A stretch of DNA of 64,000 nucleotides from the NCBI GenBank assembly GCA_030035585.1, contig CM057462.1:93889234-93953233 (forward strand), read 5' to 3'. Positions 46,700-59,100 of this stretch are shown here, piece after piece. Origin of the DNA: Dugong dugon. Its lineage: Eukaryota > Chordata > Mammalia > Sirenia > Dugongidae. How positions within the stretch are numbered: position 1 is the stretch's first letter; each line of letters starts with the position of its first letter. The position numbers and the translations under genes were made by a program. The notes beneath the pieces are model-generated. The model ran no database searches and was not told where the DNA came from. It saw only the letters and a program-made list of their open reading frames with translations.

Positions 46700-47145
46700 A
46701 AAGATGCTGTAAAGTTCTTGTACAAGTCTTTTGTGGACACGTGTTTTCATTTCTCTTGAGTATATGCCCAAAAGTGGAATTTCTGAGTTATAGTGTGAGT
46801 ATATGCTTTACTTTACAGGAACTGCCAAAACAATTTACTAAATGAGTGTACCCTCTTATACACCCACCAACAATGTATGCGAGTTCCAGGTGCTCCACCT
46901 CATTGCCAATACTTGGTATTTTGTTGTTCTTTTTTAAACTGTAGCCATTCTGATGGGTAAGAAATGGTATGTCACGGTTTTGATTTACATTTCCCTGATG
47001 ACTAATGATGTTGAATACTGTTTCATGTGCTTATTGGCCATTTAATATCTTCTTATTTGAAATGTTGCTTTTGAAATCAAGTCTTTTTTCCGTTTTTTAA
47101 AACTGGGGTGTCTTTTTATTATTGATTTGTAGGAGTTCTTTAACT

Positions 47146-47484
47146 GGCTCTGTTTTGCACTGCTCCATACCTGCTGTTGTTAGCTTTAGGACAGACAGTA
47201 GCCTAGTGTCAGTAGTGCTGTGGAGAATGAAGGGAAAAGAGAATATTGACAAGCAGGGGTGTAGCAGGGCACAGAGGAGTGCAGACTCACGAGGCTTGAT
47301 GTTGTACAAGTCGTCAAGAGAAATCAAGGTGGGGGCAGGGATGCTGAATGAGCCATGCCAGGAGACTTCAAGCCACCCTCTCAGGAGCCCCCAGAAAGCC
47401 AAGAGCTGCTGGACTTGTACAAAGCTGAAAGAACACGGATCCAGACCTTTAAAAAAGAAAAAAAAAAATATATGCATACATATT
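47146..47484. other. Unassigned DNA before a LINE 3' end
   Basis: Possibly an unrecognised upstream part of the LINE 3' UTR that follows. Frames on both strands (126 and 132 codons) have no known domain. Confidence 0.4.
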
Positions 47485-47765
47485 CTATGGGACATAGAAT
47501 GATACCCGTGAAGAGTGTGCTGCTTAGCTGAAGTAGATACATCAGGCTAAATGGGCAGCTCCTGTCCGGAGGTGAGATGAGAAGGCAGAGAGGGTCAGGA
47601 GCTGGTTGAATGGACACAGGAAATCAGGGGTGGAAAGGAGGAGTGTGCTGTCACAGTATAGGGAGAGCAACTAGGGTCACATAACAACGTATGTATAAAT
47701 TTTTGTATGAGAGACTAACTTGAAATGTAAACTTTCACTTAAAGTACAACAATAAAATAAAAATA
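47485..47765 (+). mobile_element. LINE 3' UTR fragment
   Basis: 'ctatgggacatagaatgata', 'gaaggcagagagggtcagga', 'actttcacttaaagtacaac', then an AATAAA-rich tail running into a TA microsatellite (47761-47835). Inverted relative to the copy at 50205-50520. I cannot say whether it is L1 or RTE. Confidence 0.75.
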
Positions 47766-47835
47766 TATATATACATATGCACATATATATTTATATATTG
47801 GTGTGTCTGTATGTATATATGTGTATATATGTCTC

Positions 47836-48429
47836 TCTCTCTGCATATATGATATCAGAAAACTGATGGGCTTGGATACTTCTGTGTCAGAGATACAATT
47901 CAGGCCCTTTTATAAATGATTCAGAAAACTAATATGTAACTCAACCTTGCTGTGAACTTCCTGAGGGTGGTAACAAATCCTTTTAGAGTTTCTTAGAGCA
48001 GAGAAAATCCACCTGTGATGCTACAGAATATTGGCTCCTTTGTCGTGTTCTTGGTTCCCCTCTCAGCAGTTACCTTCTGTGATTTCTTAGGTTACAGGTA
48101 CAATTAGGTAACTAAGGCTTTAATGTATGGGTAGAGGCTTGTTATTGTTATCAGCTTTAATGCGACTATGGCTTAAGTCTTACTGTTTCTGGACTTCAGT
48201 CAGTACTGTCATTATTAGAATTGCTGATCGTCAGTCATTTCAGGGCCAAAAACAACAAAACACCAACAACTGAAATACTAAGGACAATATAATCAACTCA
48301 GTTATTCAGGAACCCATTAATTCAAGTCCTCAATTTAGAATGTATTAGAATTTCTCAACTGGATCTGCATTCAAGTTTAACTTTTTTATGTCAGTAGCAA
48401 AATACTTTGCAAAACAAAAAAATAAGCAA
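47836..48429. other. Unique DNA
   Basis: No feature recognised. Confidence 0.5.
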
Positions 48430-48632
48430 GATTACAAGTGGTTAAGTGCTCAGCTGCTAACTGAAAGATTGGCAATTCAAACCCACCAAGCCACTCCACG
48501 GGAGAAAGATATGGCAGCCCGCTTCTGTAAAGATTACAGCCTTGGAAACCCTAGGGGGCAGTTCTACTCTGTCCTATAGGGTCACTATTAGTTGGAAACG
48601 ACTTGATGGCAATGGATTTGGTTTTGAGTTTT
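48430..48632 (+). repeat. Afrotherian SINE, long-body subfamily
   Basis: 'aagtggttaagtgctcagct' head, 'cgggagaaagatatggcagc' body, 'gttggaaacgacttgatggc' tail. Confidence 0.9.
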
Positions 48633-48650
48633 ATATGTTTGGGTTTTATG

Positions 48651-48851
48651 GTGGTTGTTATTAGGTGCATCAAGTCAATTCCAACTTATGGCGACCCCAT
48701 GTGTGCAGTGTAGAACTGCTTCATAGGATTTTCAAGGCTGTGATCTTTCAGAAACAAATTGCCAGGCCTGTCTTCTGAGGTCCCTCTGGGTCGGTTTGAA
48801 CCACCAAACTTTCAACTAGTAGCTGAGTGCTTAATTGTTTGAATCACCCAG
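48651..48851 (-). repeat. Afrotherian SINE, older variant
   Basis: Complement: 'gtcaattccaacttatggcg', 'gttttcaaggctgtgatctt' type body, 'ccaaactttcaactagtagc' head. Confidence 0.8.
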
Positions 48852-48854
48852 GGA

Positions 48855-49004
48855 GGTGCAGTGGTTAAGTACTTGGCTGCTGACCAAAAGGTTGGTAGTT
48901 CAAATTCATCAGCCACTCCTTGGAACCCCTACAGGGCAGTTCTACTCTATATAGTTGCTATGAGTCAGAATTGACTCAACGGCAATGAGTTTTCTGTTTT
49001 TTTT
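48855..49004 (+). repeat. Afrotherian SINE, short-body subfamily
   Basis: Head 'gtgcagtggttaagtacttg', tail 'gagtcagaattgactcaacg', followed by T-rich and (GT)n sequence (49008-49032). Confidence 0.85.
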
Positions 49005-49032
49005 TTTAGTGTGTGTGTGTGTGTGTGTGTGT

Positions 49033-49913
49033 ATCAGTGGGGTCATCCAGGAAGTAGTCAGTGAGTAGGAGTTAGGACTGTAAGAGGTTTGTTGAGGATT
49101 ATGCCCGTAAAAGATAAAAGGGGAAGACTCAGGATTGTGCAGGAAGAGCCTCAGACTGCAATGTAGATCTGAGAAAGTCATGAATGACCCATCCTGAAGC
49201 TGTGGAACAAAGATTGCCCAATAGGGGAAATCCACATTGTGCAAAAACAGCCAGCTAGTATCCACACCATGCTTACTCATTGTTGGGGGCTGCCCAGGAA
49301 GAGCATGGCCTCAGCTCAAAAGTTGAGGCAGAGCCTGAAGATGCTAACAGCTGGAGGTGCTCAGTTAACTGCATTCCTTGCTGCTGAGAAGCAACTTTTA
49401 CTTTTTTTTTTTTTTAAGGAAGATCTGAATGCCTCACTCTTAAAATGCTGCCCATCCCCCATATCACTCATTCAGTTATGAGGTGATGGACCCAGCCTGC
49501 TACTTCCACGGACATCTCCCACCTCTCTTCTGAGGAGGTGTGTATAATAAGGTGGGGTGTACAAAAAGCAGACAGCTCCATTTTGAAAGGATCCTCAGTA
49601 TGCTTGAGGCGTAATCTCTTTGAATTGGGTTGACAATATGAGGGTCAGCCAACTGGATGTTTCTTGGAATTGCTGCTTTTGTCAGGAAGCACAGTAACTC
49701 ACAGGATCCAGAATTGTCTTCATGATAGTGACAGTGTAGCAGAAACCACCAGTAGGAGGTGCCAAACCACAAGCAGGACAGGGACAAATGTGGATAACAT
49801 AGACTGACCTCCCTGCTCAGGTTATTTCATTAACCTGAATACCAAGGCCTGCATTTTACATGACTGGATTTTATGAACCTCACTTAAAAGGTTATTTGAA
49901 AAAACAAAAACAC
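49033..49913. other. Unique DNA
   Basis: No gene. A T-run at 49399-49416 sits inside a 49239-49481 frame that is unsupported. Confidence 0.45.
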
Positions 49914-50033
49914 CCAAACCCGTTGCCGTCCAGTGGATTCCCGTAGGGTTTCCAAGGAGCAGCTGGTGGATTTGAACTGCTGACCTTTTGGTTAGCAGCC
50001 GAGCTTTTAACCACTGTGCCACTAGGGCTCCTA
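49914..50033 (-). repeat. Afrotherian SINE with internal deletion
   Basis: Complement with 'ccgttgccgtccagtggatt' joined directly to 'cgtagggtttccaaggag', deleting part of the tail region, then a complete head complement. Confidence 0.85.
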
Positions 50034-50204
50034 AAACATTATGGTGGGGTTTTATTCTATTCATAATGTTTATTACTTTTTTCCCATTGTACAAGTCAAC
50101 CATGCTTTTTGTAGAATTTTAAAAAATGCAACTTACTCTACAGAATAAAGTAAAAATCACTTGTAATAGCACCTCCCAGAGGTAATACTTTTTTCATTTC
50201 TTTT

Positions 50205-50520
50205 TCTTTTTTTTATTGTTGTGCTTTAAGTGAAAGTTTACAATTCAAGTTAGTCTCTCATACAAAAATTTATATATGCATTGTTATGTGACCCTAGTTG
50301 TTCTCCCTATACTGTGACAGCACACTCCGCCTTTCCATCCCAGATTTCCCGTGTCCATTCAACCAGCTCCTGACCCTCTCTGCCTTCTCATCTCACCTCT
50401 GGACCGAAGCTACCCATTTAGCCTGATGTATCTACTTGAGCTAAGAAGCATACTCTTCACGAGTATCATTTTATGTCCCATAGTCCAGTCTAATCTTTGT
50501 CTGGAGAGTTGACCTCCCAG
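50205..50520 (-). mobile_element. LINE 3' UTR fragment, inverted copy
   Basis: Complement of the 47485-47765 element: T-rich start, 'ttgtgctttaagtgaaagtt', 'tgaccctctctgccttctca', 'attttatgtcccatagtcca'. Confidence 0.8.
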
Positions 50521-51484
50521 AGATAATTCTTAACAATTTAGTGTTTTCTCTTCTAGTCATATACCTAACAAAGTATTCTTTCACCCACTTAACTAGTGTC
50601 ATGTACGTTTCTCAAAGACAGATCATTCTTATTGATTCATCGGTGTAGCCTGAGGCCTGGCCTGAGAAATTCGCAGTGCCAGGGCAGATGGCAGAGTGGC
50701 TCAGAGGAAGGAGAGTGGATGAGGGGAGGTGGAGTAGATGACAGGAAAAGCCATTTTTTAGTTTGGGCACTCTCTGGGGTAGACCTGAGGGTCCTCAGAC
50801 CACATCATGAAAGTACCTCTTTCCTCTATTTGCCTTGTGCATATTCTTGGATCTGGGAAAAGCACGAGGCTGAGACAAATTCACTCATTGGGTCTATCCA
50901 TGTATATGACCCCACCCAAGCCACCCATGCAGAATTGCAAAAACTCACTCATCTAGCTAACATTTATTACGTGCTTACTGTGATGCCCATGAAGATTTTA
51001 CAGTCTAGTGAGAGAGAAAGATGGGCCTTTTAAATACATTGTGGTATTCACTAAATTGTAAGATGAACATGGTGCTAGTGCCATGAGAGAATCAAGAAGA
51101 GAGTATCTATCTATGACATTCAAGCTAGGTCTTGATGAGTAAGTTGGCATTCAGGGGGAAAGGGCACTGAAGGATGAGAAAGCAGCGTGTGCAGAGTCAC
51201 AAAAGAGGGAGAAGTATGCTTGGGAAGAAATGTTGCTCAGTGAAACTAAAAACTAGGGTGTGGAAGGGGCATGGCTTTGGGGGTGATTTCACTGCATTAG
51301 TCAAAAAAATGCATTGTGTGCTTGTTAGGTGTCAGGCTAGGGGTACAAAGTCGAACAAGATAGGATTTCTCCTTCCAAGCAGGTCACGCATGGTCTTATC
51401 AGTGATGAGCCTAGCAGAGTCACTAATTCTGGGAATTTCACTATGGCAGTTCTCAGTGCCCATCTCAGGTCAGTTACACATTGC
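50521..51484. other. Unique DNA
   Basis: An L2-like trace near 50950-51130 ('aacatttattacgtgcttac'). A 145-codon frame at 50596-51033 has no recognisable domain. Confidence 0.4.
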
Positions 51485-51814
51485 ATTGTTGGTAGGTGCC
51501 TTTGCGTCAGCTCTGACTCATAGCGACCCTGTACACAACAGAAGGAAACGCTGCCTGATCCTGTGCTGTCCTCATAGTCACTCCTATGTTTGAGCCTATT
51601 GTTGCGGCCACTGTGTAAGTCCATCTGATTGAGGTCTCCTTCTTTTCCGCTGACTCTCCACTTTACCAGGCATGATGTTCTTCTCCAGAAATTGGTCTCT
51701 CCTGATAATATGCCCGAAGTAAGTGAGATGAAGTCTCACCATCCTTGCTTCTAAGGAACATTCTGGCTGTGCTTCCTCCAGGATGGGTTTGTTCATTTCT
51801 CTGGCAGTCCGTGG
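51485..51814 (-). mobile_element. RTE/BovB-clade LINE 3' fragment
   Basis: The minus-strand frame at 51596-51796 has the RTE C-terminal pattern (RLHLTYFGHIIRRDQFLEK), close to that at 6665-6892. The short 3' UTR is at the left. 5' truncated. Confidence 0.9.
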
Positions 51815-52509
51815 TTACACATTTAGCAATGCCAAATTCTTAGTCTTCCCTTCAAAAAAAATTTACATCTGAAATATAACAATTAACCAAATAATTCAAT
51901 TTATAATTCTTCTTTAATTAAGACTCTTTCTAGAACTTATAGTTTTAAAGGATAATTAATACACACATACAATCTGGTCTGATGTTTACATGAATTTTAA
52001 AAATGTACTTTGTTCTCCCTATGTTAAAAGTCTATATTTTATCCTGTAGAAATTGGGAGCCATTGAGTTTTTGAGCAGAAGAAAGACGGGATCAGATTTG
52101 TGTTCTAGAAGGAGAATTGTGATGTCTACCACGAGGATGGATTGGAAAGGTGGAAAGATTAGCCAAGCGGAAACACTAGTCAGGAGGCTGCAGCCCTCAA
52201 ATAGAGGCACCAATGCCCTGCCTAAGTCCCAGAAACATCTAGAGGGTAATGCTGAGGGCAGGGGTGCAAAGTGAGTTCATGATAGGGAAATGCATTTTGC
52301 ACAATTTTACCCAAAGGAATGAATTTTAATCTTTCATCACAGGCTAGACTACTGTTGGTGGCAGAGAAGTTGGAGTAGAAAGTTGAAGTTGCCTGTCCAG
52401 GAGATCTGTGGGTACTGGATGCCCATCTCTTTGAGAGCTGCTGAATTTCTTTTTCAAATATTTGCTGTTCTTTATTTGGTAACTTATCAACTGAAGTATT
52501 TGTTTAGGA
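51815..52509. other. Unique DNA
   Basis: Possible old L2-like pieces near 52040-52130. No gene. Confidence 0.4.
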
Positions 52510-52724
52510 AGAACTGCTTCCTTAAACCCATTGCCATTGGGTCGATTTCTACTCATAGTGAACCTATAGGACAGAATAGAACTGCCCCGTAGGGTTTCCA
52601 AGGCTGTAATCTTTACGAAGCAGACTGCCACATCTTTCTCCCACAGAGGAGCTAGTGGGTTGGAACAGCCAACCTTTCAGTTAACAGCCGAGTGCTTAAC
52701 CACTGCGCCACCAGGGCTCCTTCG
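52510..52724 (-). repeat. Afrotherian SINE, long-body subfamily
   Basis: Complement with all blocks: 'cccattgccattgggtcgat', 'aagcagactgccacatcttt', 'gtgcttaaccactgcgccac'. Confidence 0.92.
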
Positions 52725-55700
52725 TTGCTTCGTTAGGAAGCAGTTAACAGATTCTTTATGAATTGAGTGTGGACAGAAGAAATAGCATGGGCTTGAAATC
52801 AAGACATCAGAGTTCTAACTTTGACTATTTTGCAGACTAGTGATTTGTTATAGGTTATGGCTTTTTATCCCTCTGGGCTTGGATTTGCTCATCTGTAAAA
52901 TGAAGAGAGGGAGTAAACTAACAATTATTCAGTTGTCTTAGGTTCAAATTAATACACTATATTTTTATGAAAATAATGCCTGAGTTCTACGTTTGTTTGC
53001 CAACTGATGCCTACCCCCCCTCCGCCACCCAGGTGTCCCCTACCCAGGCATTTTCATAAGCATGCTATGCCAATTTTTTTTAACAGCAACATGTAAAATA
53101 ATTGGCGTAGCACACTTACAAAAATACCTCTGGGTGGGAGGGCACGGTTGGCAAATGAACTTAGAACGCCATGTTATTTTCTTAAAAATATGATATACTC
53201 GTTATCCTGTTAAATATTCAGAATAACCCTGTGAAATATTACTACCCCCACTTGACAGATGAGAAAACTAATGCTTGCCCAAAAAACCAGATTCAAACTC
53301 AGGTCTAAAGCTGAAAAGCCCGTGATTTCTAAGGCTCCTTCCAATTCCCACATGCTGTAATTCACGTGCAGTATCTGGAACTTTTAGGCTTAATAAGCAT
53401 TAATGACTAATCAAGCCACAATAGAAACAGTAATGGATTCTCCAGTGATTTTATTAAGTGGCTGTGGAAGAACCACTCACCCGACAGGAAACAGTTTTTC
53501 ACTGCAAGGGAATATAACAGGCAAAGGGAGGCCAAAAATAAATCAGCAATTTTTGAGCAACAAATGGCTTTTTCTCAGGTTGAAATTGTAGGAGTCCGTG
53601 GTCTGGAATTTTACTCAGCTTTGGAGCATGTGCTCCAGGTTTTGTGAAAATAAATGTTCCAAATGTCTAATGCTTTCAGAGGGGAGCAGGGGTGTTAGGC
53701 CCAGGTTAAGAGGCATCTTTTGCTGCTGCTGCTAAAAGCATCTCCTCCAACGCAAACGTGGAGCAAGGGAAGAATGATCCAGTCTCCCAACTCCAAGTGC
53801 AGGGTTCATTCATTGTCATCATGTAGCTTATTCTCTGCTTGAGGAAATATACAGATCTCATATTTGTTCATTTATTCATTCATTCACTTGGCAAGCACTT
53901 ATTGAGCACTTCCTATGTGTCAGCACATATTTGCATACAGGGAGATAAAGAAAGGTCCACCAGTTTTGCAGGAGTTTACACTTTTGGTGGGGGACAAAAA
54001 AGGGAACAAGCAACAGAGGGATCCCAGGGAACTGAGGATACGCAGAACTGCGATGTGCAATTCAGACTCCAGGAAAGAATTTCTAGAAAAAGTGTTACTG
54101 GAGCAAAGATGAGCAGGAGATAACCAGGAAAATGCATCAACAGAGGCAGCGGGAAATGCTGTGCAAGGGCATGGAGACAAAAAAGAACAAAGCATCTGCA
54201 AGCCATTTGAAATGCAATGAATAGAGAACATCTAAGCCTATTGTGTCGCTCTTACTGGAGCACATTAGGAGTTCAGAGAAAGGAGACATTATTAATTATA
54301 ACAACAATAAAATCTCCTATTTTTATAGCATTTTACAGTCGGACAAAATACTTTCTTGTACCTTATCTCACAGGGTCAACAGGGAAGTCAACCATTTCAT
54401 AGGTAAGGCGTTCAGAGAGGCTAAATGACTTGGCTAAAGCTTCAAGGGAAGTTAGTGGCAGAGTCCAGTCTAAAGCCCAGGGCCTTTTCTTCACAGTTCA
54501 GAGTGAGATGGAGTGTTAGAGGGCCGTTTGCCAAAATCAGCTATGTTTCGTCGCCTTTGACTCTGTGCTCACAGAATTTTACAAGGGGACAGGAGTGGCT
54601 CACGTTCGGTCAATACTACCAGACAGGAAGGGGCTGGAGGAGTAGAAGGTCATAACATGACTACAATATCCTAAGCATAACATCCCCTGGAGCAGTGGAA
54701 AGTGCTCTGGCCTCAGCAAAGTACTTATCTTTTAATACAGTTTGTCCCTTATTAGCTATGTGACCTTGGGCAGGGCACTTACAAAGTCTCTGCACCTCAG
54801 TTTCTTCGTCTGTCAAATGGCGACCATAGTAATAACACCAGCACCACCACCAACACTCCTGCTCTCCCTGCCTCTCAGGTATGGCATTGTATAACTCCAG
54901 GGAACCCCATCCAGGACTCCCCATTGGTGCCTCCAGAGTTGTTCACCATTGCAGGGAGATTGCTTCAGGGTTGTTGTGATAGAAGTAAAAGAAGGATAAA
55001 AAATACAGGGTATATCACAAATGCATGATGACACTTTTATCTGTTTGGGATGGATTATGTTTAGGACTGGGAGAAAGGAAAAGTTTTGAATAATTCTTTC
55101 TACCTCACAACTCACCTGTATTCCTCTAGCAGATGCTGTAGGTGTCCCCTCCATATCCTTCTCTGACCTGAATATCAACTGCCAGCACCTGGATCTCTTT
55201 GCCTTTGCATGCCAGCACCCACAATGCCCTCACCTGCTGCAGGCTGGAAGTGCCAAGGGGTTAATCATCCCTAGGAACAGTCCACAACCAGTGTCTAGTG
55301 GGATTTTGTGGGTAAGTACCTCAGCTCCTTCCTCTCTGTGGGGCAACTACACTGGCTTCCAGAATGAGGAAGTGAGAGTCTTGCCCTGTTCTGTACTGAA
55401 CTGTCCACAACTCAAACAGTCATTCATTTATTCAGCCAATGTATCAAGTGCCTACTTAATCCCAGAACAAGCACTAAGAATTTGGTGAACAAGATAGACA
55501 TTTCTCTCATCGTGGCGTTTACATCTGGGTAGCTAATGTTTTCACTTCTGGCCATGACAATTAGTTGGGATATTGACAAACTGGAGAGTATATAAAGAAG
55601 TAGGACCAGGATGGTGGAAAACACAGGAAGGAAAAGTTTAAAGAACTAAGAACGTATAACAGAGAAGATTTAGGGATTGTATGTATTCTGAGTAGCACTT

Positions 55701-56104
55701 GGAGGTATAGTCATGACCAGTGATTATGCTGGCGGTTTTCTGGACAGCCAGCATAAAAAAAGAATTCCTCACAATTAGTACTGGACTTCCCTTAAAAATA
55801 AGGAGCTTCCCATTACTGGAGGTGTCCAAGCAGAGATTTCAATCACTTTTCAGTGACATAAAGAGGCAGTGTTCCTGGGGCGAAGAGCATGGAATCTGGA
55901 GGGCGATCACCTAGTCACCATAACTTACTGCCTGTGTGACCTTGCGCAAGCTACTTAGGCTGTTTCTTCACTTTAATCTAGGAGAATGATGATCCCTTCC
56001 TCACAGGGATGCTATGGGGATTAGGTAAAATGACAGAACACATAGCAGATATTCTGCCCCCAGAAACGGATGTCCGGTGTTATTCATATATTGGTAGAGG
56101 CTGA
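52725..56104. other. Intergenic DNA with several MIR and L2 relics
   Basis: MIR-like pieces at about 52780-52925, 53215-53340, 54705-54850 and 55895-56060 ('gtgaccttgggcagggcact' at 54761). L2-like pieces at about 53855-54010 ('cacttattgagcacttccta') and 55425-55520. No exon is supported. Confidence 0.55.
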
Positions 56105-57590
56105 GGTTGTTGTTGTTAGTTGCTGTCAAGTTGGCTCCAACTCATGGCAACCCTATGTATAACAGAATGAAAGGTTGTCCAGTTATGTGCCATCTTCCTG
56201 CTCTATTACAGATTCAAGCCCATTGTTGTGGCTATTGTGTCAATCTGTCTCATTGAATTTTTTCCCTCTTTTTCGCTGGCCCTCTACCAAATATGATGTC
56301 ATTTTCTAGTGATTGGTCTTTCCTGATGACATGTCCAAAGAAAACAAGACAAAGTCTCATCCTCCTTACTTTTTTTTTTTTTTTATATTTTATTGTACTT
56401 CAGGTGAAGGCTTACAGAACAAATAGTTTCTCATGAAACAGTAGTACACATGTTGTTTTATGACATTGGTTAACAACCCCACAACATATCAACCTCTAAA
56501 TTCTCAACCTTTTTTTTTTTTTTTTTGGTGAAAATACACATAGGCAAAGATACACCATTTCAAAAATTTCTACATACACAGTTCAGTGACATTGACTACG
56601 CTCGTTCAATTGTGCTGTTCTTCTCACTTAAGATGAAGGCTTACGGAACAAAATCGTTTCTCATTTAACAGTTACTGCAAATGTTGCCCTATGACAATGG
56701 TTAACAATCTCACAACACATCAACAATATCCTTACTCAACCTTGTGTTCCCTATCACCAGCTTCCTTGTCCCCTTCTGCCTTTTGGTGCTTGTCACTGGA
56801 CTCCTGTACTTCGTTAGTCTCGTTTGGTTTTATGGGGCTGTCCACTCCCAGGCTGAACAGTGAACCTTGGAGGTAACTTCACCACTGAGCTGAAAGGGTG
56901 TCTGGGGGCCATACTCTCGAGGCTTCTCCAGTCTCCTTTAGGCCAGTAAATCTGGTCTTTTTTTTTTTGTGAGTTAGAATTATGCTCTACATCCTTCTCC
57001 AGCTCTGTCCAGAACCCTCTGTTGTGATCCTGGTCAGAGCAGTCAGTGGTGGTAGCCGGGCACCATCCAGCTGTACTGGACTCAGTCTGGTGGAGGCCTT
57101 GGTAGCTGTGGACAGTTAGTCCTTCGGACTAATCTTTTCCTTGTATGCTGTTCTCTTCATTCTCCCTTGCTCCCGAAGGGATAAGACCAGTTCATCCTCC
57201 TTACTTTTAAGGAGCATTCTTCTTGTATTTTTTCGAAGACTGATTTGTTCGTTCTTTTGGCAGTCCATGGTATAGTCGATATTCTTTGCCAACACCACAT
57301 TCAAATGCATTAATTCTTCTGTCATTGTTCAGTTTTTGCATGTATATGAGGCAATTGAAAAGACCATGGCTTGAATCAGGAGCACCTTACTCATCAAAGT
57401 GACACCTTTGCTTTTTATAACTTTAAGAGGTCTTTTGCAGCAGGTATGACCAATGCAATACACTTGTTTGATTTCTTGACTGCTGCTGTCATGGGCATTG
57501 ATTATTAATCCAAGTAGAATGAAATCTTGGACAACTTTAATTTTATCTTCATTTATCATGATTTTGCTTATTGGTTTAGTTGCGAAAGGG
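56105..57590 (-). mobile_element. RTE/BovB-clade LINE split by a LINE insertion
   Basis: The left part (56105-56373) is the 3' UTR and C-terminus. The right part (57192-57590) continues the RT C-terminal half; the minus-strand frame at 57329-57805 includes KIKVVQDFILLGLIINAHD and SKVLLIQAMVFSIASYTCKN, the RTE thumb pattern. The insert between them carries its own duplication. The coding region has stops and indels. Confidence 0.85.
56374..57191 (-). mobile_element. LINE 3' UTR insertion with 17-bp target duplication
   Basis: 818 bases flanked by a perfect TCATCCTCCTTACTTTT (56357-56373 and 57192-57208). Minus-strand insertion, since the A-tail appears as a T-run at the left. The insert contains two related 3' UTR segments, 56387-56512 and about 56630-56745, separated by a second internal T-run (56513-56526), so the 3' end is partly duplicated. 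Confidence 0.85.
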
Positions 57591-58509
57591 CGGGGGTAGA
57601 TGACCATTAAGTCTCTTCCAATTACATGATTCTGTGGTTCTATGAGTCTACATTTAACCTCTGTGCTCCCAAGTGAAATTTTATCCTGTAATATCCTGAG
57701 TGTCCTGTAATATCCTGAATATCCATGATTCCTATCCAAGTTCTCTTGTTGGGGGAGGGTAGAAGAAGGGATACAGAAGAAGAGCCTCCTTTTGTGGGCT
57801 CTCAAGACCCCCCAAAAGCTGCTAAGATAGTTGGTTTTGTGAGGGAAAAGAGAGAAATGTCTAATTCTTCTGGAGAATGTTACTTTCCTTGATGAACCAA
57901 TATTTACTCACATTTGTTCTGCGCTGAGCTACTTTTCCACTCTAAATAACGGCTATGCATAGCACTTCTGTGAGGCATTTGCATTTTAGGGAGAAACACC
58001 TTCAAACTTGAAGGAAAAAAGAAAGATTTATAATGATGCAAAATCAAGACGTGACCCAATGACTACGCTCCTGTTATGAACAGCAAGAGCCCCAAGATCT
58101 TCCTGAATAAATAGGTCTCTGCCTGTCGGAAATATGATCTGATTTTTCCTCTTCCTTTGCCATGGAAAATTTCCACTCCCACCACGAGTAACTCCTTTGG
58201 CTAAAAGCCAAGAGCTAATCAGCCTGCCTTTTTCTACTTTTCTCCTTCCCTAGAACACAGCGTTCCAGTGGGCCATTCCAGAGCTTGGTCTTCCACAGCC
58301 CTTACTGCTGTCGCTCAGCAGGCTTGTCAATTTATGAAAAGGTTTAGGCATCCAGGCCATAGGATTTTTGCCTCCTTTTTTCCCCAGATGTACTATTATA
58401 ACAAGCTAACCAGGGCATCTTTAGGAAGAGTCAAAGGGATCCTGCACATTAGAATGATTTGCAGACTTGGAGCACCAATTGAGAGCTTTTATCTTTAAAA
58501 TGTGTGTGT
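57591..58509. other. Unique DNA
   Basis: No gene recognised. The 57601-57660 part resembles an old repeat that I cannot name ('tctcttccaattacatgatt'). Confidence 0.45.
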
Positions 58510-59100
58510 GTAGTTTTTAAATTTGGGTTTTCCTTCTGAAGTACAAAAGCAATACCAGTTTGAAACAACAAACAATACCACTGTGTAAAAAAAAATCAGC
58601 AATGTCTCTTTCTGCTTAGTCCCCCTATCCGCCATAACCAATGTGAACATTTTGGCATATATCTTTCACACCGGTGTCTATCCTGATATAATAAACAAAC
58701 AAATAAATAGTGTGTATGTGCATGTATGTATACATATACATTTACATATTTGGGGACTTTTATCAGTCTTTTAAAATAGGACTGTATTATACTCATAAAC
58801 TTATAAAAAGAACTTGCTTTTTTCACTTATGTTTTATTGAGAAGCCCCTCCAGGTAAGTAATAATAACTTATTATTTTTAATAGCTGCATAATATCCATA
58901 GTTCGGACATACCATACATTATTCTTATATTCCCCTGTCAATAAATACCCCAGTGATTTTTAGTGTTTGTCTTTTCCCACTTCAAATCATGTTACAGTAA
59001 AGATCTGTGTACCTATGCTCTTGCTTATTCATGCTTTTCGTTTAGTAGGGGAGATTTCCAAAAGTGGAATTTCTGGGTTCACCAAGGATTTTCAGTGTTA
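58510..59100 (-). mobile_element. Old antisense L1-like fragment
   Basis: Plus-strand features typical of antisense L1 3' UTR: 'aatagctgcataatatccat', 'aaataccccagtgattttta', 'ccaaaagtggaatttctggg'. Diverged. Confidence 0.55.

Larger units (their letters stand above)
45440..47145 (-). mobile_element. Antisense L1 fragment, split by a SINE and another L1
   Basis: The plus strand reads as the complement of L1 3' sequence: 'gaaatttacaaatgaagtaa' region, 'tgttgatggacacagttggt', then after the insert 'gcccaaaagtggaatttctg', 'caccaacaatgtatgcgagt' and 'tacatttccctgatgactaa'. The two halves continue across the L1 insertion at 46076-46699. Another SINE interrupts at 45649-45807. Confidence 0.85.

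Noticed and set aside
57329..57805. 158-codon minus-strand frame
   Set aside because: Its second half is degenerate RTE reverse transcriptase. The first half is unrelated flanking sequence.
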